Below are positions 26,123 to 35,616 of a stretch of DNA of 64,000 nucleotides, piece by piece (the stretch's first letter is position 1; the number at the start of each line of letters is the position of its first letter). The translations under genes were made by a program, and so were the position numbers. The stretch comes from Rhodococcus xishaensis (GTDB taxonomy: Bacteria; Actinomycetota; Actinomycetes; Mycobacteriales; Mycobacteriaceae): the NCBI RefSeq assembly GCF_004011825.1, contig NZ_RKLO01000006.1, positions 1-64,000 on the forward strand, written 5' to 3'. The notes below the pieces were generated by a model. It did not search any database. It saw only the letters and a list, made by a program, of their open reading frames with translations, and had not been told where the DNA came from.

Positions 26123-28396
26123 CTACGACACGACGCGCTCGAGCGCCCGCAGGTCCTCCTCGAGCAGGCGGAACAGCCAGTACACGAACACGAACGCGAT
26201 CACGCCGCCGACGCACAACACTCGCACCGCGACTATGACGGCTGAGATCTCGTCAGGGGGTAGGAACGTCGCCCCGGCGACCCCGACCAATGGCACCGAC
26301 GCAGCCACCGCGAGGTACTTGGTGCTGCGGCGCTCCAGTCCTCGTAGTCGGCGCTCGTCGCTGCTGCTGGTGATGCCGTGCGGCAACAGCGATGGATACA
26401 GGCACCGCACCGCGTAGAACGTGACCAGGAAGAACGGGTATGCGACCGCGATCGCCCCGCACACGATCTGCGAACCCAGGAAGTGCACATAGACGCCCTG
26501 TGGAAGGGCCCCGGCGGCGATTTGCAGCATGACCGGAAAGGCGATTCCCGCGATGAGCCACAGCGCGAACACCACCGCGACGATCCGGTCACCCATCAGC
26601 AGGGTGTCGGCGCGGGCACGAGAGAGGGTGGCAGCGTCGTAGCTTCTGCCCCTCCGGAGACCCAAGGGCACGTAGATGACGTAGCGGCAGAGGTACACGA
26701 TCAGCACGAACCCGAGCGGGAACACGATGCTGTTGATCACCTGCGAGATCTCGACGAATCGCTGCTGTGCCTCGGCGGACAGTTCATTGATGATCAGGGT
26801 CTGGTTGTGGTTGTAGTTGTAGATCGCCGCGAGGGTGTTCGGAACACCCACACCGAGTGCGACGATCGGAATCATCCACGGCAGCAGGCGGTGTCGCCAG
26901 CTGTGCGGTGGCGGGTCGACGAGGTCACGGGCCCGAGCATCGAGGCACAGGTCCAACTGTTGCGCCAGTTCCGCACCCGTCGACCAACGATCCTCGGGAT
27001 TCGGTGCCAGGCAGGTCAGTAGAACGCGGCGCAGCGCAGCCGGGCAGTCGTCGGGCAACTCCTCCTGGAACCGCGTATCGATCTCGTGTCGTCGCAGCGC
27101 CAGCATGCGTTCGAGCGATGTCGCCGACTCGCCGGCGTCGCGTTCGTCCGCGAACGGACGCCGCCCGGTCAGCAGTTCCCACAACATCACCCCGAGCGCG
27201 TAGATGTCGCTCCGCGCGTCGAGGTCGGTGGCCGAGCCGGGCAAATCCGGGTGGCAGGCCTCGAGTTGCTCGGGCGACATGTAAGCGAGGGATCCACCGA
27301 AGTACGCGACCGGACTGGTCCCGGCGACACGGTCGCTGAAGCTGATGTTGAAGTCTGCCAGCTTGGGAACGCCCTCCGAAGTCAGCAGGACGTTCGCGGG
27401 TTTGATGTCGCGATGCAGGACGCCGTGCTGGTCGGCGTAGTCGAGGGCGTCTGCGAGACGGCGGCCCAGCCACGCGACCGTTTCGGGCCAGCTGAGCTCC
27501 GCGATCTCGGCGCGCACGCTCGAGTCACTCGGCCGGATCTCACCCTTTCGTTCGAGGACGGCATCGATCGAGTCGAGCAAGAACCGGCCGGTTCGGGGGT
27601 GCTCGGCCGGATGTTCGCGGACCCGGCGCAGGACGTCGAGCAGGGTGCCACCCGGCACGTACTGCATGTACAGCAGCTTCAGTTCGCGATCGGGGAGTAG
27701 CCGCTGGTCGAACACCCGGACGATGTAGTCATGGTCGAGTTGGGCCAGTGTCTGTGGTTCGGTGCCGTGGTCGTGTGAGACCTTCACCGCGACGATCCGC
27801 TGCATCGACCGCTGCCGGGCCAGGAACACCCGCGCGAACGATCCGCGACCCAGCTCGGTGAGCAGGTCGAAGTCGTCGACGCGGTCGCCGACGTTGACCT
27901 GCTCGAGGGCCCGCTGCGCGCCCGGTTGCGCGACCAGGGTGCTGCGGTAGTCGTCGGGCTCGAGCAGGGTCGCCACCTGCTCCGCATTCTCGGGGAACTC
28001 GCGCACGTACGCGGCGGCGTCGACGGCGTGACCGCTGCGGCGACGCAGGTGGAAGTCCTCGTAGATGAGGTCTACCGGAAGCGGCTTCGACCGCAGCTCG
28101 GGGAACTCGTCGCGGTACTCGGAGAGCGGTTTCGGCCGGTTCGCATGCACCAGTCGGTACTCGAGATCCACCTTGATCAGCTCGACGATTGCGGCACGGC
28201 GCAGCGCATCACCGACGGGCAGCCCGCCGGGCAGGAACGATTCGATCTCCGGGGGGTCGTCGGCCGCCGCCCACCGGTCGGCGAACCGGGCGACGACGTC
28301 GGCGAGGAAGGAGACCGTTCGCGAGCCGAGATCCGGAGGCGGCCCGCCGTCGATAGTCGTGGAGGCCGTGGGGGTCGATGCGGTTGTGCCATCCAT
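26123..28396 (-). CDS. Membrane Ser/Thr protein kinase, unusual N-terminus
   Basis: A 757-residue kinase. Residues 40-145 form an unusual helical module (RFADRWAAADDPPEIESFLP, then EYRLVHANRPKPLSEYRDEF, then AAYVREFPENAEQVATLL) resembling the N-terminal regions of planctomycete kinases. The kinase domain spans about 176-450: glycine loop GRGSFARV (183-190), Lys205 in VAVKVS, catalytic HRDIKPAN (328-335), and DFN at 348-350 in place of DFG, then SPEQ. The C-terminal 250 residues hold about six membrane helices, with no PASTA sensor. The asparagine after Asp349 keeps the metal-binding aspartate, so activity is plausible. Start ATG 28396; GTG 28399 is adjacent. It is divergent from an amidase gene and lies in the hpt-ftsH gap. 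Confidence 0.87.
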   Translation of the reverse strand: MDGTTASTPTASTTIDGGPPPDLGSRTVSFLADVVARFADRWAAADDPPEIESFLPGGLPVGDALRRAAIVELIKVDLEYRLVHANRPKPLSEYRDEFPELRSKPLPVDLIYEDFHLRRRSGHAVDAAAYVREFPENAEQVATLLEPDDYRSTLVAQPGAQRALEQVNVGDRVDDFDLLTELGRGSFARVFLARQRSMQRIVAVKVSHDHGTEPQTLAQLDHDYIVRVFDQRLLPDRELKLLYMQYVPGGTLLDVLRRVREHPAEHPRTGRFLLDSIDAVLERKGEIRPSDSSVRAEIAELSWPETVAWLGRRLADALDYADQHGVLHRDIKPANVLLTSEGVPKLADFNISFSDRVAGTSPVAYFGGSLAYMSPEQLEACHPDLPGSATDLDARSDIYALGVMLWELLTGRRPFADERDAGESATSLERMLALRRHEIDTRFQEELPDDCPAALRRVLLTCLAPNPEDRWSTGAELAQQLDLCLDARARDLVDPPPHSWRHRLLPWMIPIVALGVGVPNTLAAIYNYNHNQTLIINELSAEAQQRFVEISQVINSIVFPLGFVLIVYLCRYVIYVPLGLRRGRSYDAATLSRARADTLLMGDRIVAVVFALWLIAGIAFPVMLQIAAGALPQGVYVHFLGSQIVCGAIAVAYPFFLVTFYAVRCLYPSLLPHGITSSSDERRLRGLERRSTKYLAVAASVPLVGVAGATFLPPDEISAVIVAVRVLCVGGVIAFVFVYWLFRLLEEDLRALERVVS

Positions 28397-28444
28397 CACA
28401 CGTCACTGTCCAAAGATGGGAGTGCGGCAGGGTGGGGCCAACTC

Positions 28445-28456
28445 ACCCCTAGGGGT
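28445..28456. promoter_or_regulatory. 12-bp palindrome between kinase and amidase genes
   Basis: acccctaggggt is a perfect palindrome centred in the roughly 100-bp divergent promoter region between the kinase and amidase genes. It could be a dimeric repressor site; no regulator is identified. Confidence 0.4.
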
Positions 28457-28494
28457 ACTCGAAATGATATCGCCCTTGGCGTCATACTCGGCAG

Positions 28495-29877
28495 GTGCGA
28501 GATCCGGGTGCCGAGGGGCCAACAGCTGAGAAGTTCACAGTCGACGAGTTCACTGCCGTTTCCATCGCCAGTCGAGTGCGTTCTGGAGCGCTGTCTCCAG
28601 TCGCTGCCGTCGACGATGCCCTCGGCCGTATCGAGCAGCGTGATCCCAGGATCCAGGCATTCGTGCGCGTGCTGGGGGAGCGGGCCCGTGCTGAAGCCGA
28701 GGCGCTTGCCGGCCGTACCGACCTCGCAAGCCTGCCGCTTGCCGGGGTTCCTGTCGCGATCAAGGACAACGTTCAGGTCCAGGGCGAACCTATGCGTGAC
28801 GGTTCGGCTGCGACCGATCCACAGCCGTCCGCGAGCGACCATCCGACCGTCGCCAGGCTGCGGGCGGCCGGCGCCATCCCGGTCGGTCTGACCGCAGTCC
28901 CGGAACTGTGCGTGTGGGGTGCCGTCGACTCGCCGGGTGTGATCACCCGCAACCCGTGGAACCCGGACCGGGTGCCCGGAGGATCGTCCGGTGGTTCCGC
29001 CGCCGCCGTCGCCGCGGGCATGGTGCCGATCGCGTTGGCCGCGGACGGCATGGGTTCGATACGGATCCCGTCGGCTGCATGCGGTGTGTTCGGCATCAAG
29101 CCCGGCCGCGGTGTCGTGCCGTCCGAGCTGGGCGAGCACTCGTGGTTCGGGATGTCGGAGAACGGGCCGATCGCGTCGACCGTCGAGGATGCGGCTCTGA
29201 TGCTCTCGGTGCTGGCCGACGAACCCGACCTCGGGCAGATCCCGCAGTCGCGGCCACTGCGAATCGGCGTGGCTGTCAACGCGCCGTCGCCTATCTTGCG
29301 GGTCGACCGCCAGTGGGCGAGTGGCGTCGAGAAAACTGCGGCGCTGCTCGCCGAGGCCGGGCACAGTACGTCACAGACACGGGTCCCGTATCCGCCCAAC
29401 ATGACGGCGGCGTTCGCGCGCTGGATGGCCGGGACTGCCGACGACGTTGCTGATCTGGATCCGGCCTTGCTGCAGCCACGCACCCGCAGGCACGCAGCGG
29501 TCGGTCGGATGATCAAACGGGCAGGGCTGGTGCGGCAGTCGCAAGTGGACCGCATCGAGGCCAGGATGCGTTCGTTTTTCTCGGCCTACGACGTCGTGGT
29601 GACGCCGTCACTCGCGCAGCCCCCGGTCGCGGCACTCCCGTGGAGCGAGAAGTCCTGGATATCCAACGTTGTCGCAAACGTGAGATATGCGCCGTTCAGT
29701 GCGATGTGGAACGTTCTCGGTTGGCCGGCTGCAAGCGTCCCGGTTGGTATGCACTCCGGGTCCCGGACACCATTGGCGGTGCAGATCGTCGCCCCACCCG
29801 GTGGGGAACGGACTGTGCTCGCGGTCGCAGCCGAGATCGAACATCGGCAGGGCTGGTTGCGTCACTCGCCTGTGTGA
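28495..29877 (+). CDS. Amidase signature family enzyme
   Basis: A 460-residue amidase-signature hydrolase with a complete Ser-Ser-Lys triad: the lysine in PVAIKDNV, the bridging serine in GGSSGGSAAAVAAG, and the nucleophile in ADGMGSIRIPSAACG. It resembles GatA-like or FAAH-like amidases, but no gatB or gatC is adjacent, so a role in amide or peptide hydrolysis is more likely than Gln-tRNA formation. GTG start 28495 lacks a ribosome site; catact lies 7-12 bases upstream, suggesting a leaderless mRNA. It is divergent from the kinase gene, with no other close partner. Confidence 0.87.
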   Translation: MRDPGAEGPTAEKFTVDEFTAVSIASRVRSGALSPVAAVDDALGRIEQRDPRIQAFVRVLGERARAEAEALAGRTDLASLPLAGVPVAIKDNVQVQGEPMRDGSAATDPQPSASDHPTVARLRAAGAIPVGLTAVPELCVWGAVDSPGVITRNPWNPDRVPGGSSGGSAAAVAAGMVPIALAADGMGSIRIPSAACGVFGIKPGRGVVPSELGEHSWFGMSENGPIASTVEDAALMLSVLADEPDLGQIPQSRPLRIGVAVNAPSPILRVDRQWASGVEKTAALLAEAGHSTSQTRVPYPPNMTAAFARWMAGTADDVADLDPALLQPRTRRHAAVGRMIKRAGLVRQSQVDRIEARMRSFFSAYDVVVTPSLAQPPVAALPWSEKSWISNVVANVRYAPFSAMWNVLGWPAASVPVGMHSGSRTPLAVQIVAPPGGERTVLAVAAEIEHRQGWLRHSPV

Positions 29878-30144
29878 GGTGCGCACCTTGGTCCCCGGCC
29901 TGGTGATCTGCGTCCCCGAGCGGGAACCGACACGGGGGTAGAGCGCGTTGAAACTGATGACGATACTTCCCGGGGACGCGGCCGGGGCAGCTGGCTGCTA
30001 CCAGGCATCGAGCATCTTCGTTCGCGGTAATCTGAGGTGTCTGGACAGTGGGACATCCACTCGTCTGGCCAGCCGGAACGGTGATTACGTACCTGAACGA
30101 CCGCCCGCACTATCGAAAGGACCGGCCGCGGTGGCCGAACCTGT

Positions 30145-32613
30145 ATGAACCGCAAGACTGTGTACCGCTACCTGGCGATAATCGCCGGTGTCCTGTTGGT
30201 GATCTACGCCTTCAGCTTCTTCGGCAACGACTCGCGGGAGTTCAAGTCGGTCGACACCTCGGTGGCGATCGCGCAACTCGACGCCAACAATGTCGACAAA
30301 GCGCAGATCGACGACCGTGAACAGCAGGTGCGACTGTGGCTCAAGAGCGGCAACGACGCCACTGACGGCAGCACCGAGATCATCGCCAAGTATCCGGAAG
30401 CGGCGTCCGAGCAGATCTTCGACAAGGTCTCGGGTTCAGGACTGCAGGAGTTCAACACGAACGTCACGCAGGAAAGCTGGCTGACGTCGACCCTGCTGTT
30501 CGTGCTGCCGATGATCATCCTGCTGGGCATCTTCCTGTTCGTGATGAACCGCATGCAAGGCGGTGGCCGCGGCGGAATGATGGGCTTCGGCAAGTCCAAG
30601 GCCAAGCAACTGTCGAAGGATCTACCCAGCACCACCTTCGCGGACGTCGCGGGTGCCGACGAGGCGGTCGAGGAACTCTACGAGATCAAGGACTTCCTGC
30701 AGCATCCCTCGCGCTACCAGGCGCTGGGCGCCAAGATCCCCAAGGGTGTGTTGCTCTATGGCCCGCCCGGCACGGGCAAGACGCTGCTTGCGCGGGCCGT
30801 CGCCGGTGAGGCCGGTGTACCGTTCTTCACGATCTCCGGCTCGGACTTCGTCGAAATGTTCGTCGGTGTCGGCGCCTCGCGTGTGCGTGACCTGTTCGAG
30901 CAGGCCAAGCAGAACAGCCCGTGCATCATCTTCGTCGACGAGATCGACGCCGTCGGTCGGCAGCGCGGCGCCGGCCTCGGTGGCGGACACGACGAGCGTG
31001 AGCAGACCCTCAACCAGCTGCTCGTCGAGATGGACGGCTTCGGTGACCGCACCGGCATCATCCTGATCGCCGCGACGAACCGCCCCGACATCCTCGACCC
31101 GGCACTACTGCGCCCTGGCCGCTTCGACCGCCAGATCCCGGTCAGCGCCCCCGACCTGGCAGGGCGACGGGCGATCCTCTCGGTGCACTCGCAGGGCAAG
31201 CCGCTCGACCCCAATGCCGATCTCGAGGGCCTCGCCAAGCGCACCGTCGGGATGTCGGGTGCCGACCTGGCGAACGTGATCAACGAGGCCGCGCTGCTAA
31301 CGGCTCGCGAGAACGGGACCGTGATCACGGAGACCTCGCTCGAGGAGTCCGTCGACCGGGTGATCGGCGGTCCGCGCCGCAAGAGCCGGATCATCTCCGA
31401 GCACGAGAAGAAGATCACCGCGTACCACGAAGGTGGTCACACGCTCGCGGCGTGGGCGATGCCTGACATCGAGCCGATCTACAAGGTCACGATCCTTGCG
31501 CGAGGACGCACCGGTGGTCACGCGATGACCGTTCCCGAGGACGACAAGGGCCTGATGACGCGGTCGGAGATGATCGCACGCCTGGTCATGGCGATGGGTG
31601 GTCGTGCCGCTGAGGAACTCGTCTTCCACGAGCCGACGACCGGTGCCTCGTCAGACATCGACCAAGCCACCAAGATCGCCCGGGCGATGGTGACCGAGTA
31701 CGGCATGAGCGCGAAGCTCGGCGCGGTCCGCTACGGGCAGGAACAGGGCGATCCGTTCCTCGGCCGCACGATGGGCATGAACTCCGACTACTCGCACGAG
31801 ATCGCGCGGGAGATCGATGAGGAAGTGCGCAAGCTCATCGAGGCCGCGCACACGGAGGCGTGGTCGATCCTGAACGAGTACCGCGACGTCCTGGACGAGC
31901 TGGCCGGTCAGCTGCTCGAGCATGAGACCTTGACCCGCAAGGATCTCGAGAAGATCTTCACGAGCGTGGAGAAGCGCCCGCGGATCACCGAGTTCGACGT
32001 CTTCGGTGAGCGCACCCCGTCCGACAAGCCGCCGATCAAGACGCCGCGAGAGCTCGCGATCGAGCGGGGCGAGACGTGGCCGCCGGCGCCCGAGCCGATG
32101 CGGGAGGCGCAGCCGACGTTCGCGCAGCGTCAGACGGCGCCGCCTCCGGTCAACGGGAACGCCGCTTCAGAGCCGTCCTACGGTCGGCCCGCGCCGCACC
32201 CGGGTCCTGCGCAACACGGTCCTGCGCAGCAGGGTCCTCCGCAACAGGGTCCTGTCCACCCGGGTCATGCGCAGCCACCCGCGCCGCCGGTTCAGGGCAC
32301 CCGTCCCGACTACGGCGCTCCCGCGGGCTGGTCCGCTCCGGGCTGGCCGCCCCGTGAGCCGGCCGACGGTGGTCACGGTCGGCGGGCTGACAGTGGTCAT
32401 GGTCAGCGGGCTGACAGTGGTCATGGTCAGCGGGCTGACGCTGGTCACGGCCAGCAGGGTGGACGGCAGCAGCACCCGCAATGGGATCCGTCGAACCAGC
32501 GCCCCGCCGGGCCCGAGGACGGTTCGGGCCGCCCACCTGGCGAAAGGGGCAGCGGACGGTCCGACAACGATGCTCCGACGCAGGCCTGGGAGGGGCCGAC
32601 CGGCCCGCAGTAA
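30145..32613 (+). CDS. ftsH: ATP-dependent zinc metalloprotease FtsH
   Basis: An 822-residue membrane AAA+ protease. Two membrane helices (about 8-25 and 112-132) flank a periplasmic domain. The AAA module has GPPGTGKT near residue 206 and [13 protein letters not shown], and the M41 zinc site is HEGGH at 428-432. It degrades misassembled membrane proteins and some regulators. The tail after about residue 625 is a proline/glutamine/histidine-rich extension containing 15-base and 24-base tandem repeats; such tails occur in actinobacterial FtsH but vary. It begins the conserved ftsH-folE-folP-folB-folK block. No clear ribosome site precedes ATG 30145. Confidence 0.95.
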   Translation: MNRKTVYRYLAIIAGVLLVIYAFSFFGNDSREFKSVDTSVAIAQLDANNVDKAQIDDREQQVRLWLKSGNDATDGSTEIIAKYPEAASEQIFDKVSGSGLQEFNTNVTQESWLTSTLLFVLPMIILLGIFLFVMNRMQGGGRGGMMGFGKSKAKQLSKDLPSTTFADVAGADEAVEELYEIKDFLQHPSRYQALGAKIPKGVLLYGPPGTGKTLLARAVAGEAGVPFFTISGSDFVEMFVGVGASRVRDLFEQAKQNSPCIIFVDEIDAVGRQRGAGLGGGHDEREQTLNQLLVEMDGFGDRTGIILIAATNRPDILDPALLRPGRFDRQIPVSAPDLAGRRAILSVHSQGKPLDPNADLEGLAKRTVGMSGADLANVINEAALLTARENGTVITETSLEESVDRVIGGPRRKSRIISEHEKKITAYHEGGHTLAAWAMPDIEPIYKVTILARGRTGGHAMTVPEDDKGLMTRSEMIARLVMAMGGRAAEELVFHEPTTGASSDIDQATKIARAMVTEYGMSAKLGAVRYGQEQGDPFLGRTMGMNSDYSHEIAREIDEEVRKLIEAAHTEAWSILNEYRDVLDELAGQLLEHETLTRKDLEKIFTSVEKRPRITEFDVFGERTPSDKPPIKTPRELAIERGETWPPAPEPMREAQPTFAQRQTAPPPVNGNAASEPSYGRPAPHPGPAQHGPAQQGPPQQGPVHPGHAQPPAPPVQGTRPDYGAPAGWSAPGWPPREPADGGHGRRADSGHGQRADSGHGQRADAGHGQQGGRQQHPQWDPSNQRPAGPEDGSGRPPGERGSGRSDNDAPTQAWEGPTGPQ
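32371..32457 (+). repeat. 24-bp tandem repeat in the ftsH tail
   Basis: Three full and one partial copies of a 24-base unit start at 32371, 32395, 32419 and 32443. They encode [24 protein letters not shown] and GHGQ. Copies two and three differ from each other only near their 3' ends. A second, 15-base repeat series encoding GPAQ/GPPQ units lies at about 32212-32270. Confidence 0.9.
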
Positions 32614-32690
32614 TCGACCCACAACTAGGCTTAGACCCGGCACACCCGTATGGTCCGGGGCATTGAGCCCCAATACTGGAGGTACGTCGG

Positions 32691-33308
32691 TTGTCGGTGA
32701 ATCAGCTGGGGAGTGAGCCGGTTGCGCTCATGACGGGGAGGCCGTTCGATCAGGCGCGCGCCGAAGCAGCAGTGCGTGAGCTGCTGATTGCGGTCGGCGA
32801 GGATCCCGACCGTCCGGGACTCCTCGACACTCCGGCCCGGGTAGCCCGCGCCTACCGCGAAGTGTTCGCCGGCCTGTACACCGATCCCGACGACGTCCTC
32901 AACACGACGTTCGACGAGGGCCATCAAGAACTCGTGCTGATCCGGGACATTCCGTTGTACTCGACGTGCGAGCATCACCTCGTCTCCTTCCACGGAGTCG
33001 CGCACATCGGCTACATTCCCGGGCCGACGGGACGGGTCACGGGACTGTCGAAGGTGGCCCGGCTGGTGGATCTGTACGCCAAGCGGCCGCAGGTGCAGGA
33101 ACGGCTCACGAGCCAGATCGCGGACGCCCTCACGAGCAGACTCGACCCGCGCGGTGTGATCGTCGTGATCGAGGCCGAGCATCTGTGCATGGCGATGCGC
33201 GGAATTCGCAAGCCGGGCGCGAGCACCACGACGTCTGCGGTGCGTGGGCTGTTCCAGACGAACTCCGCCTCCCGCGCCGAGGCGCTCGATCTGATCCTCC
33301 GCAGGTGA
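32691..33308 (+). CDS. folE: GTP cyclohydrolase I
   Basis: A 205-residue enzyme that opens GTP to 7,8-dihydroneopterin triphosphate, the first step of folate synthesis. Zinc ligands are visible in [13 protein letters not shown] and in the late [11 protein letters not shown] segment. The start is TTG 32691, 8 bases behind a GGAGG ribosome site; a GTG two codons later is the alternative. Its stop overlaps the folP start (GTGA). Confidence 0.96.
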   Translation: MSVNQLGSEPVALMTGRPFDQARAEAAVRELLIAVGEDPDRPGLLDTPARVARAYREVFAGLYTDPDDVLNTTFDEGHQELVLIRDIPLYSTCEHHLVSFHGVAHIGYIPGPTGRVTGLSKVARLVDLYAKRPQVQERLTSQIADALTSRLDPRGVIVVIEAEHLCMAMRGIRKPGASTTTSAVRGLFQTNSASRAEALDLILRR

Positions 33309-34174
33309 TCGCCCTACCGCACCCCGGACGGCCCGTCGTTATGGGCGTCCTCAACGTGACTGCCGATTCGTTCTCCGATGGCGGCAAATTCCTTGACCGA
33401 GACTCCGCTGTCGAGCACGGCCTGCACCTGCAGCGACTCGGGGTCGACGTCGTCGACGTCGGTGGTGAGTCGACTCGTCCGGGCGCCACCCGTGTCGATC
33501 CCGAAGTCGAGGCGGCACGGGTTGTATCGGTAATCGCTGCACTCGCTGCCGAGGGTGTGACCGTCAGCGTCGACACGATGCGAGCGTCGGTGGCTCGAGC
33601 GGCGATCGAAGCCGGTGCGTCGATAGTCAACGACGTCTCCGGCGGCCGCGCAGATGTCGACATGGCACGGGTCGTCGCAGAGGCCCACGTGCCCTGGATA
33701 CTGATGCACTGGCGTCCCGCGGGCGAGTTCGTTCACGCCGGTGGATCGGCCCACTACGACGACGTGGTCCGTGAGGTGCGCGACGAGCTGATGGTGCAAG
33801 TGGACGCCGCGGTAGCGGCCGGCGTGGACCCGAGAGCGCTCGTGCTCGATCCGGGCCTCGGTTTCGTCAAGGCCGCCGACCACAACTGGCAGCTTCTGCA
33901 CCGGCTTCCCGAACTGGCCGAACTGGGTTTCCCGGTCCTGATCGGGGCGTCCCGCAAGCGGTTCCTCGGGTCGTTGCTGGCGGGTGCAGACGGAACCGAC
34001 CGCCCGCCGTCCGGCCGTGAAATCGCGACGGCGGTGATCTCGGCCCTGGCGGTCATGAACGGCGCCTGGGGAGTGCGGGTCCACGACGCACAGGCGTCGC
34101 TCGACGCGATCGCCGTCGCGGGTGCCTGGGGGCGGGGTGGTCAAGGCTCGGACGGGGAGGTGACGGATGAATGA
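33305..34174 (+). CDS. folP: Dihydropteroate synthase
   Basis: A 289-residue TIM-barrel enzyme condensing dihydropterin pyrophosphate with p-aminobenzoate. Signatures: [17 protein letters not shown] near the N terminus, GGESTRPGA, and the [14 protein letters not shown] and GASRKRFLG segments. It is the sulfonamide target. GTG 33305 overlaps the folE stop; the next gene starts inside its last codons (8-bp overlap). Confidence 0.96.
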   Translation: MIALPHPGRPVVMGVLNVTADSFSDGGKFLDRDSAVEHGLHLQRLGVDVVDVGGESTRPGATRVDPEVEAARVVSVIAALAAEGVTVSVDTMRASVARAAIEAGASIVNDVSGGRADVDMARVVAEAHVPWILMHWRPAGEFVHAGGSAHYDDVVREVRDELMVQVDAAVAAGVDPRALVLDPGLGFVKAADHNWQLLHRLPELAELGFPVLIGASRKRFLGSLLAGADGTDRPPSGREIATAVISALAVMNGAWGVRVHDAQASLDAIAVAGAWGRGGQGSDGEVTDE

Positions 34175-34559
34175 CGTTGGTGGCGATCGAATCGAGTTGC
34201 GTGGACTGAAGGTTCGCGGCAACCACGGCGTATTCGATTATGAGAAGCGTGGCGGGCAGGAGTTCTTCGTCGACGTGACCCTGTGGATGGATCTCGCGCC
34301 GGCCGCAGCGTCCGACGACCTGGCGGACACCTTCGACTACGGTGATCTGGCCCGGCGCGCGGCCGCGATCGTCGCGGGACCGTCGCGGGACCTCATCGAG
34401 ACCGTCGCGGGGGAGATCGCCGATGATGTCATGGGCGATGCGCGCGTCGAGCGTGTCGAGGTGGCGCTGCACAAGCCGTCCGCACCGATCCCGTTGACAT
34501 TCTCGGACGTCGCTGTGGTTGCTACACGGTCGCGAACCACTGCCGAGGCCACCTGTTGA
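34167..34559 (+). CDS. folB: Dihydroneopterin aldolase
   Basis: A 130-residue aldolase converting 7,8-dihydroneopterin to the hydroxymethyl-dihydropterin. Family features are [19 protein letters not shown] near the N terminus (catalytic region), the DTFDYGDL segment and the LHKPSAPIP turn near the end. ATG 34167 has GGAGGTG upstream. It overlaps folP and folK, so the four folate genes form one coupled unit. Confidence 0.96.
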   Translation: MNDVGGDRIELRGLKVRGNHGVFDYEKRGGQEFFVDVTLWMDLAPAAASDDLADTFDYGDLARRAAAIVAGPSRDLIETVAGEIADDVMGDARVERVEVALHKPSAPIPLTFSDVAVVATRSRTTAEATC

Positions 34560-35062
34560 GCCGGGCGGTGCTGTCCATCGGTTCCAACATCGGGGACAGC
34601 CTCGCTCATCTGCAGGCGGTGGTGGATGGCATGCGCGAGTGGATCGTTGCGGTCTCGCCGGTCTATGCGACGTCGCCGTGGGGCGGCGTCGAACAGCAGG
34701 ACTTCCTCAACGCCGTCCTGATCGTGGACGATCCCGACGCCGACTGTCGGGACTGGCTGCGGCGCGGGCAGCAACTCGAGGCCGCCGCAGATCGGGTACG
34801 TGAGCAGCGGTGGGGTCCACGCACATTGGATGTGGACGTCGTGACGTGCAACGGGATCTGCAGCGATGATCCCGAGCTGACGTTGCCGCATCCACGTGCG
34901 CACGAACGGGCGTTCGTGCTGGCGCCGTGGCTCGACGTCGAACCGAATGCGACCATCGACGTCGACGAGACCGAAGTACGGGTCGACGACTTGCTCAGAC
35001 GCCTCGACGCGGCCGAGAAGGCCGGAGTTCGACGGACGACGCTGCAACTGGAACTACGGTAG
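34556..35062 (+). CDS. folK: Hydroxymethyl-dihydropterin pyrophosphokinase
   Basis: A 168-residue HPPK. Motifs are LSIGSNIGD near the start, the ATP-contact segment [15 protein letters not shown] and the [15 protein letters not shown] segment. It transfers pyrophosphate from ATP to the pterin, making the folP substrate. TTG start at 34556 overlapping the folB stop (TTGA). Confidence 0.95.
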   Translation: MSRAVLSIGSNIGDSLAHLQAVVDGMREWIVAVSPVYATSPWGGVEQQDFLNAVLIVDDPDADCRDWLRRGQQLEAAADRVREQRWGPRTLDVDVVTCNGICSDDPELTLPHPRAHERAFVLAPWLDVEPNATIDVDETEVRVDDLLRRLDAAEKAGVRRTTLQLELR

Positions 35063-35067
35063 CTGTG

Positions 35068-35535
35068 ATGAAACCGACCCGGATCTGGGACGTGTTGTCC
35101 CTGGCACTGCTCGCCGCAGTGGCGACCTGGTTGCTGGTCCGTGTCTGGTACGGGTCCATTCCCCCGATCCCCGTCTACGCGGGGGCGTCGCTGTACCCGG
35201 TTGCCGTCATCGAGACGGTGCTCGCGTTCGTGATCCGGGCGAGGATCCGCGACCACGCGATCGGTCCCGGCCCCCGACAATTGCATCCGATCACGGCCGC
35301 GCGCACCGCAGCACTGGCCAAGGCATCCGCGCTGGTCGGTGCGGCCAGTGCGGGCGTATGGGCGGGATTGCTCGTCTTTCTGTGGCCGCAGCGCTCGGAG
35401 CTGCGGGCCGCGGTCTCGGACAGTCCGGGTGCGATCGTCGGTCTGGTCGCCGCAGTCCTACTGGTTGTGGCGGCGTTGTGGCTCGAACACTGTTGCCGGA
35501 CGCCGGACGTGCCGCCCGAGGAGCCAGCCCCCTGA
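35068..35535 (+). CDS. DUF3180 membrane protein
   Basis: A 155-residue protein with four predicted membrane helices and no catalytic motif. It corresponds in position and character to the DUF3180 protein that follows folK in mycobacteria (Rv3605c). ATG 35068 lies 5 bases after folK; GTG 35065 is an alternative. Function unknown; the constant linkage to folate genes suggests a shared regulon more than a shared step. Confidence 0.85.
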   Translation: MKPTRIWDVLSLALLAAVATWLLVRVWYGSIPPIPVYAGASLYPVAVIETVLAFVIRARIRDHAIGPGPRQLHPITAARTAALAKASALVGAASAGVWAGLLVFLWPQRSELRAAVSDSPGAIVGLVAAVLLVVAALWLEHCCRTPDVPPEEPAP

Positions 35536-35616
35536 CACCTCGGGGCGGCCGAGCAGGATTGTACCCACCGTTGTATCCGGATTGGGTTTCGGGCGTGTGC
35601 GGCTACCCTGATTTGC

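Noticed and set aside
29878-30144. Small frame before ftsH
   Set aside because: Short, no ribosome site and no recognisable domain; more likely the ftsH promoter region.
32371-32457. Direct repeats as a CRISPR array
   Set aside because: Units are contiguous without spacers and lie in frame inside ftsH.
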